This document shows positions 34,498 to 45,837 of a stretch of 64,000 bases of DNA, piece after piece. The stretch is from Pararge aegeria. Taxonomy: Eukaryota > Arthropoda > Insecta > Lepidoptera > Nymphalidae. The translations under genes and the position numbers were made by a program. Numbering within the stretch: position 1 is the first letter of the stretch; every line of letters begins with the position of its first letter. Location: NCBI RefSeq assembly GCF_905163445.1, contig NC_053180.1:11770701-11834700 (forward strand), written 5' to 3'. The notes under the pieces were generated by a model that worked only from the letters and a program-made list of their open reading frames with translations, made no database searches and was not told the origin of the DNA.

Positions 34498-36760
34498 AAA
34501 CTTAGTTTCCATTAGGTATTTAAATTAATACCAGATGAAATGCAGGTCTTCCAGAATTTGGTATTGCTCTTGTCTAATATATTAAATAAAATCATATTGA
34601 CAGAATTATTTAAATTTTACATTAAATTAATATAAAAGAAAGATTCATAAATTTTAATAAATCTAAATGTTTCTCGCACCCCGGTTTTAGTTGTCACTAA
34701 AATTAAGTAGATAAAATGTAAACAATACCTTTGAATATAAACAGAAACAAGGAGCTTAAATTCAAACGCTTCAAAGGGTCGGCCATTTTGATTTTATGAA
34801 GACATTTGCGACTCTCCATTGATGTATTTGCCAATCTTTTACAGTAAGACCCATTTATTGTATTAAATTACGCCCTTCCTCGAAATTTCCCTTCCTAATT
34901 AATTTCTGTCTGAGTAATTGAGGGGTAAACAATGAATTGTACGGGCAATTGAATTCTCTAATGATTTGGCCGTGATTGATTTGTTTAAATATATTTTCTA
35001 CCACAGTAAACAATGTTGTTCGAATGTTCATAGACCCATCCATTACGTCTCTTCATATTAATTTTTCACTATCTCTTAAACAATGTACATAAACATTATA
35101 ATGGAGAGGTTTATGACCAAAAGATTGTCTGATGCCTAAATCGGACGAGTGGTAGGATAGGTATCGTGGTATTTTTTTGAAATCTATGCAAGATTAGTAT
35201 TTTATATAATACAGATCCCAAACGTTATCTGGCTTGGTTTACAAATACCATTATTTAGTCTGAAAACTTATTAAATAAAATCCTGGTTAATTCTGGATAA
35301 AATAGCTTTCTATGTTGAAAGAATTATTCAATTCGTTTCATTAGTTTCAAATGTAACTTATTATAAATAAATAACTTATTATTATTATTTCTGCTATCAT
35401 TATAAAGATGATAGTCTTTATAATGATAGCAGAAATATAATTACAAATAAACAAGTAAGTAATCTATCCTCTTTATAATAATAGTATAGAATTAATATTA
35501 GTTTAAATAAATAATGCGGCATTGCAGTAGATAATAGCCAATTTGCCAATTTTCACAACCGCAATTACATCATTAATGATCACGAGGAGAGGGAAAATAT
35601 TGTGTTAAAATATTAGAGTCCCTTTGTAAAACTTTAAACTTGTGACTCAATGGACGTACCATTAGACAATTAGAAACGAAGCGGTTTCTTTTAAAGAGGG
35701 TAAATAGAAATGACTGTCAGGTACAGTTAGACATGCCTAACGACACTCGTTAGTGCGGTTCGTGACAAAGAAACCTAATGTCCCAGGACAAAAGTAAATT
35801 AAGTCCATAAATTTAACGAAGGCTTTTCGACAAAAATAGCTTTAAAATACCCTTTCTAACTCGTTTTTGATTTTGTAATTAAACATTTCAGTCGAAACTT
35901 GTATAAATAACATATTAAAAAGAAAACATTTTATTTTTAATTTTTATTTGCGGATTTTCAGTATAAAATTAAATATTGAATTTCTTGACTTATAAAAACT
36001 TTATCACGCTTTGTAAGCCTAATTGAATGTGAAACTTTAATTTAATGTTTTTTTTTAAGTTAATAATTTTGTCGAAAGAACCAATAGTTATTATTACTTC
36101 ATAATAAAGCGCAAATCCAGTGAAAAACATTATCAAGATATCTTGATTACAGAACAAATTAGCTTGCAAACTTTTCTCATTACGGCATTAACGTAGATGA
36201 GTTGCTTTGGGTAATGACAACTCTCTTTAATACGGATAGACGTTATTGAAGTAAAAGCGTTACGCGAGAAATAAACAGCGTTCTTTGATGTATTTATTCT
36301 GAAAAAGACCATATAATTTAAAAAAAAATCATTAAAAACATATTTAGTTTAACGAAACTTTAAAATAAGTTTATTTTTACGTACTTGTAAGTAATGTTAA
36401 AACTTACTTCGCATGAACAGATTACTAGCTTACTAACGTTTCTCGTTCCTACAAAAGGTAAGTCATGCCTCGTGATTACAGTCTGTATGCGCTTTACGCC
36501 AATATCGACTTGAAACAATACCAGAACCATACATCATAAAGTGGAACTCTTAATAGGGCACATACTTTTAAATAACCATAATAAATATTTTAGTCTTAGT
36601 GAAACCGTCAGCCTTTTCTTCTCCATGCTTGGATGCAGATGATGTAATAAAACTGTCACACACAATTTTTGCTGGAGAACACGGGCGTGCCGGACCAATA
36701 TAAAATCTTCTATGAATCTTATTCTTGCCTTCTTTCTTCTATCTCTATATATCCGTATCC
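34498..36760. other. AT-rich non-coding DNA
   Basis: About 2.3 kb with no supported gene. It contains the perfect hairpin at 35387-35436. Confidence 0.5.
35387..35436. repeat. Perfect 21-bp hairpin with 8-base loop
   Basis: Bases 35387-35407 are the exact reverse complement of 35416-35436. The loop is ATGATAGT. No mismatch in 21 pairs argues for a recent origin or active maintenance. Confidence 0.92.
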
Positions 36761-36766
36761 CTACTA

Positions 36767-37172
36767 AAATTATAAATGTGAATGTAAGTTTATTTGGTAC
36801 GCTTTCACGCAAAAACTACTTAACCGATCACCATGAAACTTTGCACACAAATTCTTTGACGTGTTAGAAGTAATATAGGACTTTTGATCTCGACATTAAG
36901 CTCGGTTCCTTTGGGAGAGGGGATGAATGTGTTTGACGATTTTACAAAATTATTTTTGTACTATAGGTTATAATATGTGTTTAATTTTGCCCAAACTTTG
37001 TGCAGATCTGATGAATGTGGTTTGAGAAAGAGGATAGAACTCCTCAAAGCCCTCATTTAAGGCTTAGCTGAATACTTTAATTATTTTTATATCTACAACT
37101 AAATTGAATGCTACATCAAAAAACAAAATCAAAAGCAGACGAAGTCGCCGGAAATAGCTAGTATATATATAA
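36767..37172 (+). mobile_element. Helitron-like non-autonomous repeat, about 400 bp
   Basis: It starts CTACTAAAATTATAAATGTG and passes ACGCAAAAACTACTTAACCG, CCATGAAACTTTGCACACAA, ATTAAGCTCGGTTCCTTTGG and GGTTTGAGAAAGAGGATAGA. It ends at AAAGCAGACGAAGTCGCCGG and AAATAGCTAG. The CTAG end and lack of inverted repeats fit Helitrons, but this is inference. Confidence 0.5.
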
Positions 37173-37739
37173 GCTAGCACCTTGGTACTATGTATCAGAA
37201 AAGGAATCCATCGGAGAAGCAAAGAAATTTATAGAAATTGGCCTAGTGAAGAAGAATACTTTGGATGATTCCATTGTGTAAAAAGTTACAAAACTGAAAA
37301 CGCCTTTGTTGAAGTTTGTAAAAAATAAATAACTCTTCTTATCATCGTCAGTTTGCATAGAAAGTTTAACGTCGCCGCGTCGCCTGGATAACAATAACGG
37401 TGTTAGTTTTAGTTTCTTCCCGGGAAAAACTTTATAAGAGCCAGTACCCGAGCGAAGAAAAAGAAACAAATAAGTTGCAATTTTCATAATAAAATTTAAC
37501 AGACACATAATAAAAGAAGATATTAAAAGACATTTTTGTTACGATACGTAGAGATTTTACTCAAATCAAAATGATTATGACTACCCGACTGCACCAGATG
37601 GAACGTCATCTTTTGTAAGTACGTAGGTACATGTACGTACGTATGTTAATTTCTAACCCAGAACTACAACTATGCAATAATAAATGTAGATCTCTTTATC
37701 TGTAAAAAACAAAAACCAATCTAACCTTGATTAGATTCT
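37173..37739. other. Non-coding DNA, possible unknown repeat
   Basis: A 106-codon minus-strand frame (37188-37508) is open but matches no family I know. A moderately GC-rich patch at 37345-37450 might be part of an unrecognised element. Confidence 0.35.
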
Positions 37740-38512
37740 AACCGAGATTAGTAAACAAGATACGCCATATGACCGACGTAGAAACTGCTAGACTGGTATA
37801 TTTTAGTTAATTTCACAGCATTATGTCATATGGAATTTTACTTTGGGGTAATGCTGCTGATATTAGCACTATTTTCGTGCTGCAGAAGAGGGCTGTTCGT
37901 TCGATCTACAAAATGGGTCCGAGAGAGTCATTGAGAGATAAATTTAAAGATTATAAAATAATGATAGTGTATAGTCAGTACATATTTGAAAATTTAATGT
38001 ACGTTCATAAAAACATTTCTAAATTTAAGAAAAAATGTGACTGCAATAATTTAAACATTACAAGTAAGAATAAACTTACAGTGCAATATACTAGGTTATA
38101 TAAAATTAATAATTCCTTCAAAGGAAATTGCATACAATTCTACAATAAACTACCAATTGACATCTTGGAGATGTCTCTTAAAAAGTTCAAAGTTTGTATT
38201 AAACGTAAGCTTATAGAAAAGTCCTATTATAGTATAAAGGACTAAGTAATCGATAAAAAAAGCTTGGGTGTAAATTATTGCTCTAACCAGGTTGCTCTTC
38301 TAATAATTTAAAATGACATTGTGAGATGGTGATAACAAAATAAAAAACATCCGGCTAAGTTTGTTGTGGGCTTCTTCTTAGACCAGGACGCGTTTGGAAC
38401 CCTCGTAGCTTTATATTTAAGTTTAAGAATGTGGTTATCGCATTCATCTCACTACCGTGTAATTCGCATCAAATGATATTTTTGACTTTGACTTTGACTT
38501 TGTCTTTGATTA
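37740..38512 (+). mobile_element. 5'-truncated non-LTR LINE with C-terminal polymerase frame and complete 3' UTR
   Basis: The frame from about 37757 reads KIRHMTDVETARLVYFS, a stop at 37808-37810, then FHSIMSYGILLWGNAADIST and FVLQKRAVRSIYKMGPRESL. It stays open to a stop at 38243-38245. This is the thumb and C-terminal end of the reverse transcriptase of a Jockey/CR1-type element. The 3' UTR (38246-38512) includes CTTCTTCTTAGACCAGGACG and ends in tandem TTTGAC units. The long intact frame and the complete end make it one of the younger insertions, but the stop and the missing 5' part make it non-autonomous. Confidence 0.82.
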
Positions 38513-38554
38513 AGATTTATAGATTTTAATAAAATTGATACTGCGAATGCTGCT

Positions 38555-38845
38555 GAATTAGGGAGATTTTCAAAAATATTTATTCTTCACCTATCTGATA
38601 AATCCATTGAAATGTACTCACAATTTTCATAAAAATCGGTCCAACCATTGTACAAAATAACAGAACGAATTTAATGCAATTTAGTGTATTTATAGTTGAC
38701 AAGAGATTCAAATTGAGGGTAACTTTTACCCAGAAAAAAAATATAATTTATAAACAGCAACCTTTAACCAAACAAAACAATATTTTATTGCAGGAAGGCT
38801 ACATAAATCACACGTAGCAGCTGATACGGGCAAAACATCTAGTAA
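38555..38845 (+). mobile_element. Helitron-like repeat fragment
   Basis: AATTTTCATAAAAATCGGTC, CAACCATTGTACAAAATAAC and GATACGGGCAAAACATCTAG are typical blocks of interspersed non-autonomous repeats ending near CTAG. The family is uncertain. Confidence 0.4.
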
Positions 38846-39715
38846 TGAAATATTTTCTTGTCATTTTCTTACTCTAAGAGCTCTATTACATTTATCTGAG
38901 ATTTTAGTAAGTTGCAATTACAAAAAAGGATTCTATAAAGCACTTCCGTCTATATTATTTGTCTTTGGCAAGTCCACTAATGTTTTTACCGCATGTTTTC
39001 TATTTCTTCATGTGATGCACACGTCCCGTACGTCTTTCTTTGTTAGAATTTTCTTTTATCTTGCCTATAAATAATGTTTAATGAAATTCTAGTGTAGAAT
39101 TGTGTGTTCATTTATTTTAGCATTATCTTTATGCACCTTTTCTTGTCAACACTTTTTTTCTTTTGTGTTTTCAATCAAGTTTTATTGAATTTGTGAAAAT
39201 TGTATTTAACCGACTTACAAAGAGAGAGGTAATTAATAAATATGTATTTAACCGACTTACAAAGAGAGATGTAGTAAATTCAGTTGTACTTTTTGTTTAT
39301 TTTTTAATGTTTGTTACCTCAGAACTCTGTCATGCGTGTTTGTATAAGATCATCATTATTCTATTGAAACATAGATTATTGCAAATCTAGCCACTAAAAA
39401 GAGTAAAAAAAAACCAAAAGAAACCGACTTTGGTATACAACTGAAAAGCAAGAAGAAAATATATTTATATATTTTTTAGTCGGTGCCAAGTAAAGTCTAA
39501 AAAATTACTGGTACTTTCCGTGCTACTATAATATAAAAGGGAAAACAAAGTGAATGAGATTATAATAATAGTAGTTTTTATCTGCTAAAAAATTACCCTG
39601 GACCCCCAAACTAGGATATCCCGTGTCTAGTAGGTTACCTTTAAAATGTAGATAATATTTATTAATATTTATTATATTAATATTTATTAATACTCATTGA
39701 ATGTAGATACGGTTT
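38846..39715. other. AT-rich non-coding DNA with AACCGACTT repeats
   Basis: It contains two copies of ATTTAACCGACTTACAAAGA about 36 bases apart (39206 and 39242). AAACCGACTTTGGTAT (39421) and TTTTAGTCGGTGCCAAG (39474) face each other and may be the ends of another small element. Confidence 0.5.
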
Positions 39716-39718
39716 GAA

Positions 39719-39790
39719 GGCCGATTGGCGCAGTGGGCAGCGACCCTGCTTTCTGAGTCAAGGCTTTGGGTTCGATTCCCACAACTGGAA
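39719..39790 (+). mobile_element. SINE A head only
   Basis: GGCCGATTGGCGCAGTGGGC, CAGCGACCCTGCTTTCTGAG and TTTGGGTTCGATTCCCACAA form the tRNA-like head with both promoter boxes. The copy breaks off after GGAAAATGTTTAT, so the body is missing. Losing the 3' part is unusual for a retroposon. Confidence 0.82.
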
Positions 39791-39877
39791 AATGTTTATT
39801 AAAACTTTTAATATTTATATTTAAAAGACATTACATAGATCATTTTACTTTTTTATATAATTTTCTTGTTTATATAA

Positions 39878-40187
39878 TGAAGTGGTGGTAGCCTAGTGGT
39901 TAGGACTTCGACTTCGTTTTAGGAAGGCCGAGTTCGAATCCTAGCACGTACCTCTAACATTTCAAAGTTATGTGCGTTTTAAGCTTTAAAATGTCACTTG
40001 CTTCAACGAGGGAAAATGATGAAACCTTGATGCCTGGAGTTCTTCATAATGTTCTCAAGTGTGTGCGGAGTCCACTAATACGCACTAGGCCAACGTGGAG
40101 GACAGCGACTTTAACCCTTTCTTATTGTGGGAATCCCGTGCGCTGTAGTGGGCGAGTAATGGGTTTATATTAAGATGAAGATGATAT
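39878..40187 (+). mobile_element. SINE C, full length
   Basis: The head GTGGTAGCCTAGTGGTTAGG and B box GGCCGAGTTCGAATCCTAGC are followed by CAAAGTTATGTGCGTTTTAA, CACTTGCTTCAACGAGGGAA, CATAATGTTCTCAAGTGTGT, GGCCAACGTGGAGGACAGCG and CGCTGTAGTGGGCGAGTAAT. It is the clearest head-to-tail SINE C here. Confidence 0.87.
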
Positions 40188-40980
40188 AATGCACAATTAT
40201 CTCAACATCACTTCGTCTAACTTGGCATAAATATTATATTCGCGCGAATTAAACGCCAGCTCATTATAAAATAAAGACTCAGTACAATGTTATGATTTTA
40301 AGTCAATTTTATACTAATTAAAATGGTTGATCTTTGCCGTAATAACAATCGCTTACCACTAGATTAAGTCGAGAGTGACATTTATTTTACTGGCAACGTA
40401 TAATATTGCCACCACTTTTCACACCACACCACACACACCAAACCAAAAAGTATCGGACACATAATAGGATCAGAGTTAGACCTTTGACTAGCTCGAAAGA
40501 TTAATGTCACACGTAAAAAAAATGAAACCTGTTTATTAAGGTATAATACATTAATGATTACGTCTCGATAACATTACAGTAATCTTAATTATGGAAGATT
40601 TTTGCGCTCAAGGGTTGTACTAGCTTAAATGTTAACAACATTTAAAGACTGGAAAAAAAAGAAGTTTCTATAATTTCTTCCTGGAAATGGAATTTGTAGG
40701 AAGAGTCTGGATGTATGTTAGTGATAGTAACCTGTAATGTGTTCATCAATCATCCTTGATGATTGATTGTGATGATGCAGGCAAAGGAAAGCGAAGCTGT
40801 AGTCCAATAAAAAACTAGGCAATCTGTAATCATTAGTCAAAATACTATCTACTAGACAAATAGGTAAGGCAGTTTATCAATTTTACAAATAAATGTTGCA
40901 TAGACCGATAGATACGAATGAAGACAGCGTCAGTTTTGTCCGCGGCGTCGAATGTGGCAGTCTGTTGAAGCTGAAGTATT
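40188..40980. other. AT-rich non-coding DNA
   Basis: It contains a 10-bp hairpin with a 3-base loop (40745-40767) and nothing else recognisable. Confidence 0.5.
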
Positions 40981-40984
40981 TTCA

Positions 40985-41260
40985 GTAGGTAAAAAAATCT
41001 GACAAATACTTACATACCAGTGAGCAGTAACTGTGATAATCATACTATTACAGTCTGCTTCTGTACTAAAGGCCTCTCTTAACTGGAGGATTTTCCCATA
41101 ATCACCAAGCTGGGCAGGCGCGTTGGTGGCTGGAGATGGTTGTAGTATCACAGAGGACGCTGTCTGCTCTCCGTTATATCTATTTTTCTCCCGTAGTCGC
41201 CTCGTACGAAACCCGCGCCATAAGGAGAGGTTGACAACTGTAACCAATATAATTTGGCTT
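40985..41260 (-). mobile_element. Decayed GC-rich retroelement piece
   Basis: The stretch reading (minus strand) GGCGCGGGTTTCGTACGAGG, CCATCTCCAGCCACCAACGC and GCCCAGCTTGGTGATTATGG follows a repeat often seen in lepidopteran DNA, in which a 'gtgggtgtcgtaagaggcgac' block precedes a 'ccaacccgcctgcccagcgtggtgactatgggc' block. Its frame is open by chance for 122 codons. From memory of the repeat, not from a search. Confidence 0.5.
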
Positions 41261-41471
41261 CTTGTTATTGTTATGCTAAGAAAAATTCGGTGAAACAAGA
41301 AAGAAAACAGAAATCAATTATCTCGACATGCAACAATTATTTACTTTCCCAAGGAAATCACTCAAGATAAAAGCCACTGAATCTAATGCTGATGTTTGTT
41401 CAACACGCACTCTGTTTATTTGTGAAATAAACATGCTACCCATCTAGGTCTGCGTGGGTGGATCTATCTCA

Positions 41472-41514
41472 AATTTGTTTGTATAAAACGTAGGCTTGTA
41501 GAAAAGTCCTATTA
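41472..41514 (+). mobile_element. Scrap of the 37740-38512 LINE coding end
   Basis: It codes CIKRRLVEKSYY followed by a stop, nearly the same as CIKRKLIEKSYY at about 38195-38230. Only about 40 bases remain. Confidence 0.6.
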
Positions 41515-41860
41515 TTAACACACTAACAAAAAGGAAAGGTTATCAATTCGGTCAAACTGATTTGAATTTTTTTATGTTTGAAACAGGATTCTTCCCATGT
41601 AGTGCTATTTTGAGCAGGCAAGATCGGTTGAAGGGATAGTTGAAAAATCAAGGGAACTCTTCAAATATTACACCTATGGCGATTTGAGTATATTTTAAAG
41701 TAACTTGAGTATTTGCTTTCTAAAAACCCAATTAGATCATTTTTCCAAGGGAAACTGATGATGAAGGATGGCAACCGGAACTACACAATAATAGGTATTC
41801 CACGGGTTGCAATTCGTTTAGACCACATAAAGGCAGGTTATACAGAAGACCGAAAAGTTT
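41515..41860. other. Non-coding DNA
   Basis: No gene or repeat recognised. Confidence 0.45.
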
Positions 41861-41869
41861 AATCGGCCA

Positions 41870-42388
41870 CTTTGTTTAGCTTTTGTGGACTATGCGAAAG
41901 CCTTAGATTCGATGGAAACCTGGGTAGTGTTGAGGTCATTGCAGAGATGCCGCATTAACTACCGATACATTTAGGTGTTGAAGTGTTTGTATGCAGCAAG
42001 GAGTGCGACAGGGAGATGATATTTCCCTAAAGCTGTTTACCGCTTCGTTGGAGGGCGTCTTCGTTGAAAGCTTCTGCATTGGAACGGGCTTGGTATCAAC
42101 ATCAACGGCGGGTAAATCACTCAACTTCGATTTTCTGACAATGTAGTCTAATGGCAGAGACCCTGGGAGATCTTCATACGATGCTCAATGACCTTAGCAG
42201 AGTTTCTCGACATGACATTGCCTACGTATGACCATGAGCAAAAAAAAATATTATGTCTAACACATATGTTCCGCTCTACGGTGATAGTTAGAAACTCTGC
42301 ACTTGAAATTTTAGACAACTACATATACCTAGGGCACACGATCAAGTTAGGTAGGTCTATTTTCGCAGAATATAACTCGGCTAGCAGC
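41870..42388 (+). mobile_element. RTE-like LINE relic, reverse transcriptase core
   Basis: Broken frames read VDYAKALDSMETWVVLRSLQ and RCRINYRYI, then WNGLGININGG, LRFSDNVV (where the catalytic FADD motif should be), and NSALEILDNYIYLGHTIKLG. The order is that of the palm and thumb of an RTE-like reverse transcriptase. Stops, frameshifts and the altered catalytic motif show that it is dead. It is cut at 3' by a reverse SINE B head. Confidence 0.75.
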
Positions 42389-42399
42389 GTCCGGGAAAC

Positions 42400-42487
42400 T
42401 TCGTTCCTAAATTGCCTCTGCCGGGAGTCGAACCCGGGACCTCCAGCTTAAAACAACAGCGATCACCGCTGCACTAGGGAGGTTTTT
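42400..42487 (-). mobile_element. SINE B head only, reverse
   Basis: The minus strand has CCCTAGTGCAGCGGTGATCG (A box) and GTCCCGGGTTCGACTCCCGG (B box), then GCAGAGGCAATTTAGGAACG, after which the body is missing. The B box is the best preserved in the family. Confidence 0.75.
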
Positions 42488-42602
42488 AGTAATAACTGAA
42501 GGAGCGAAATAATACCCCACCTAATGATAGGTAGAAAGCTCTCATTTATAAGCAATGCAACACTTCGCAGGGCGTGCAAGGAAGGCGTCCAACAAAATAA
42601 TC

Positions 42603-42790
42603 CTTTAGGCACTCGCCCTGCTAATATTAAAAATGCGAAAGTGTGTTTGTTAGTTTGTCTTTCCTTCCTTTCTATCCCTAGAGTTAGTTGAAAGGTCGGA
42701 GAGTAACGTAAGCTACTTTTTATCCAAGGTAAACAAACGGTTTCCACGATATTTGACAAATACCGTTACATACGCGGGCTACAGTTAGTT
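42603..42790 (+). mobile_element. Helitron-like repeat fragment
   Basis: CTGCTAATATTAAAAATGCG, AAAGTGTGTTTGTTAGTTTG, AAGCTACTTTTTATCCAAGG and ATACGCGGGCTACAGTTAGT give the start, middle and end blocks of the family in shortened form. Confidence 0.5.
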
Positions 42791-42821
42791 AAAATTATTT
42801 TTAATTTTTTTTAACGATAGG

Positions 42822-43140
42822 CCAGCGCTTGACGACTATCATGCCCGTTAAAAAGCAATGATGAGGTCTAGGTTGGAGCACACTTGCCTAGAAAAAGCCT
42901 ATTCACTCTAGCCTTGAAGATACTCAAATTATACGTCGCAGGAAACAGTGTTGCCGGGAGGGCGTTCCACATCTTAGCGGTTCGTATCAGAAACGTGAAT
43001 AAAAAACGTTTCGTGCATGTTAATGGAATATCAACCACATAAGGATGCCACCGCTCACGGTGTCTCGCTGTTCTGTGGTAGAACGGGGAAGGAGGAACAA
43101 GATTGTGAAGTTCCTGAGCACACTCACCGATAAATCATAA
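42822..43140 (-). mobile_element. Non-LTR LINE relic, C-terminal polymerase end (second family)
   Basis: The minus strand is open from about 43131 to the stop at 42868-42870 and reads ECAQELHNLVPPSPFYHRTA, RHRERWHPYVVDIPLTCTKR and LIRTAKMWNALPATLFPATY, ending FLGKCAPT. This C-terminal end (RTAKLWNALP-type motif) belongs to a Jockey-like non-LTR element and differs from the LINE at 37740. The upstream coding part is frameshifted. Confidence 0.75.
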
Positions 43141-43774
43141 TACGTTTCTTTCTTAGGTACAGAACCCTGAGTGCGTAAGTCTGATTCCCACTTTATTATT
43201 TGAATACCATGCTCTGTACCCAAAGAGGTAAATTTCATCCCTACTATATCAGTCACCAGGGATCCTACAACTTACCCTTCATAATAAATCTTGGTCTAGA
43301 ATCTTTGACCCTAGGTCGGCTCTTAGAAGATAATCCGATTAATAAATAGTAAAAAGCCATAGTAGATATCGGATTCTAGTCGGCTACATTTTATAAAATT
43401 ACATATACTGACACTTCCCTGCTTAAGTAATTATGAAATATGTGGTTCTGTAAAAAGTCATGAACAACACACAAAGGTTCTGAGGCCAACCTGAGAAGGA
43501 AAATCTGCCATAGAGTTCCCACTTCACAAAAAGTATTGATGGAATGTGTATCAAACTTTAAAGTTAGCTACCAGTTGACTTAAAAAAAATACATTAATAT
43601 CATTGAAACCCCGATTATCAACATGGCTCCTGAATAAATATTTATTACGATTTTAAACGATTATCTTTAAGTATATATAACATGAGAGTTTTGCATGCCA
43701 ATCGTGGTTGATTGTAGCTAGGTATTATATGCCATATAGCTTAAATAAGCCAGTTATATTAAATTCATATCCCT

Positions 43775-43925
43775 TATCTGTTTGTACGCAGCATCGTACT
43801 GGACTAAATCACTTGGTGGCAAGTTACTCTAGCCACGGCTGTAAACTCCTACCAGATCAGTAATTATAAATTCCCATATTGCCTTTGCCGGAAATCCTAA
43901 GCTTAACAATTATTACCACATAATG
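43775..43925 (-). mobile_element. SINE B fragment, reverse, diverged
   Basis: CGCAGCATCGTACTGGACTA, CTAGCCACGGCTGTAAACTC and ATAAATTCCCATATTGCCTT, then TGCCGGAAATCCTAAG, follow SINE B in reverse order. The 3' end is lost. Confidence 0.65.
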
Positions 43926-44329
43926 TGATAATAATCGGGACCGACGCTTCTCTATGGTACTGCGTTGGACACCGCCAATTTAGGACTAGGAATTTGTTGA
44001 CAGAAAACCTTTTGTTTTTCCTACGTTTTATCGCCTTAAAAACAATTACAAAACACAACTTTTACATTAAGACGCTTATTTCTCTTTGCATATTAACCAG
44101 CTTATATTTTCCTAATGTTTTGTTTTCTTTTGTTTCTAAACTGGGCGTTGTTTGTCTGAAGTGGCGTGGGGATTTCAAAACTTTTGAATGCTGAGTGACG
44201 TGCGGAAACATTACATTATTTTATGGCAAATAGCTGATTTCTCTTACCCTAAGCTTATCTTTATCCTAGCTGTTACCACAACTACCTACCTTTATTTTAC
44301 AAATATTTGACGAATGAATTAATATTGTG

Positions 44330-44650
44330 GTAATCTGTAGCTATAAATGCCTTGTTGGATTAGTGATTAGCATTTTTAACAATGGATTACGAGGTCCTGA
44401 ATTTGAATCCCGGGACATGCCAAAACTAGTTACGTATTGGGTTTTTCTGTCAAAGGATTCCCTGTACCAGCCTGAAGTTAGGAATAAGCGATTTCAACCT
44501 CCGTGCCTCAGAGAACACGCAAAGCCATAAGTCCCAGAAATAACTTGTGATAGCAGTTGTTAAAACCTATTAACCCGCTTTGGAACAGCGTGGTAGGAGA
44601 GCGGAAGTCTCTGCCCAGCCGTGTGCCGTTTATAGACTGTGGCTGATTAT
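44330..44650 (+). mobile_element. tRNA-headed SINE of a fourth family
   Basis: GGATTAGTGATTAGCATTTT (A box region) and GGTCCTGAATTTGAATCCCG (B box) start it. TATTGGGTTTTTCTGTCAAA, CCTCCGTGCCTCAGAGAACA, GCAAAGCCATAAGTCCCAGA and GCTTTGGAACAGCGTGGTAG follow. The order fits a SINE widespread in moths and butterflies. It is the only copy here. Confidence 0.65.
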
Positions 44651-45835
44651 TTTGACAAAATAACAGTATTAAAAAAAATATACTTTATTGTGTAATTAAC
44701 TACAAATAGGTAAGTTAAACTATTTTATTTTTTGCGAGTAGGTCGTCGCCCGTTGAGTAGTTCCATCCTTTACATCCCAAGATAATCAAAAATGATACAA
44801 CCTTCCAAAATAACTCTCTACTCGGAGATTGAACGATCTCCGAGTAAAATTTTACCGTTGAAAAATTCTTCTTGACAACTTAAAAAAACACTTTAACAGC
44901 AAATGTATTGCAAAGGATATTTAAACAACCATATTTAAATTTTTACAGAATAGCCACATCTGGAACAACGCCAAGCTATGCACGATTTATTTCGGATCGT
45001 TTTTCACCGCAATCTTGTTTACTTTTTATGTTTTGTGAAAAAACGGATTCCTTTTTATCCGGCAATGGCTAAGCCTAAATAAAAGCTTTATAACTTAGGT
45101 ATTATTCAACATTATCACGTATCAACAATGCATAGATGTAATTATCTTAAAATCATTTCATTAAACTTAGCTAAAATTGCATGTACATAAAATGCTAATT
45201 CAAATCAAACCTACTTATTGGAACGAATTGTACCGCGCTCTTTGCCAATATTCAAAATAGCAGGCATACGCCATAACAAATAACATTAATTAACACTATG
45301 TAGTTTATTGACCGTGATTACTATCGCTAAGCTAATTATAAGAATATTTGCTATTTACTGAGTATCTGATGCAGACTGATGTTTGTATGTTATTTTGGGA
45401 TAAGGAGTTTAAAGTAATACCAAAATACCACAGTTTACCCACACTCTGTTGTAATAATGTATGGTTCGTTTCAAACCACATTTTCAGACTAAAAGTTCAA
45501 CCCATTCAATCACCATAAAAACCTTTACGGAACTCTCCAGTGACTTTCAAATCCCGTGTGAAATTGTTACGAGACAAAATCATATTTGCGGTTGGTTTCT
45601 TACGTCTTGTTTAGCAAGTTTTTGAACTTAGTTTACAAAACTGCAGTTATTTGATTCAAGCAAATGAATTTGAAATCCTATCATAATAATAAGAATAATA
45701 ATATATTCATTTATTAATCACAATAATTCATACAGCACCATACATAAAAATATCAAGAATAATATCTATCATAAATAAGAAGAATAAAAACTCGTCAAAA
45801 AGAAGGTCAACTATTGCATTAAATCATTTGAATCT
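44651..45835. other. AT-rich non-coding DNA
   Basis: No supported gene. It holds a perfect 10-bp hairpin (ACTCGGAGAT, 44820-44845) and nothing else clear. Confidence 0.5.
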
Positions 45836-45837
45836 TC

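Noticed and set aside
40930..41298. A 122-codon minus-strand frame with a T-rich tract plus AG before it and a strong GTAAGT-like donor at its end, looking like a host exon
   Set aside because: Its GC-rich core follows a repeat I know from lepidopteran DNA (the SPATNAPAQLGDYGK part fits a repeat reading close to SPAVTNPPAQRGDYG). The splice-like sites are probably chance. RNA-seq support would reverse this.
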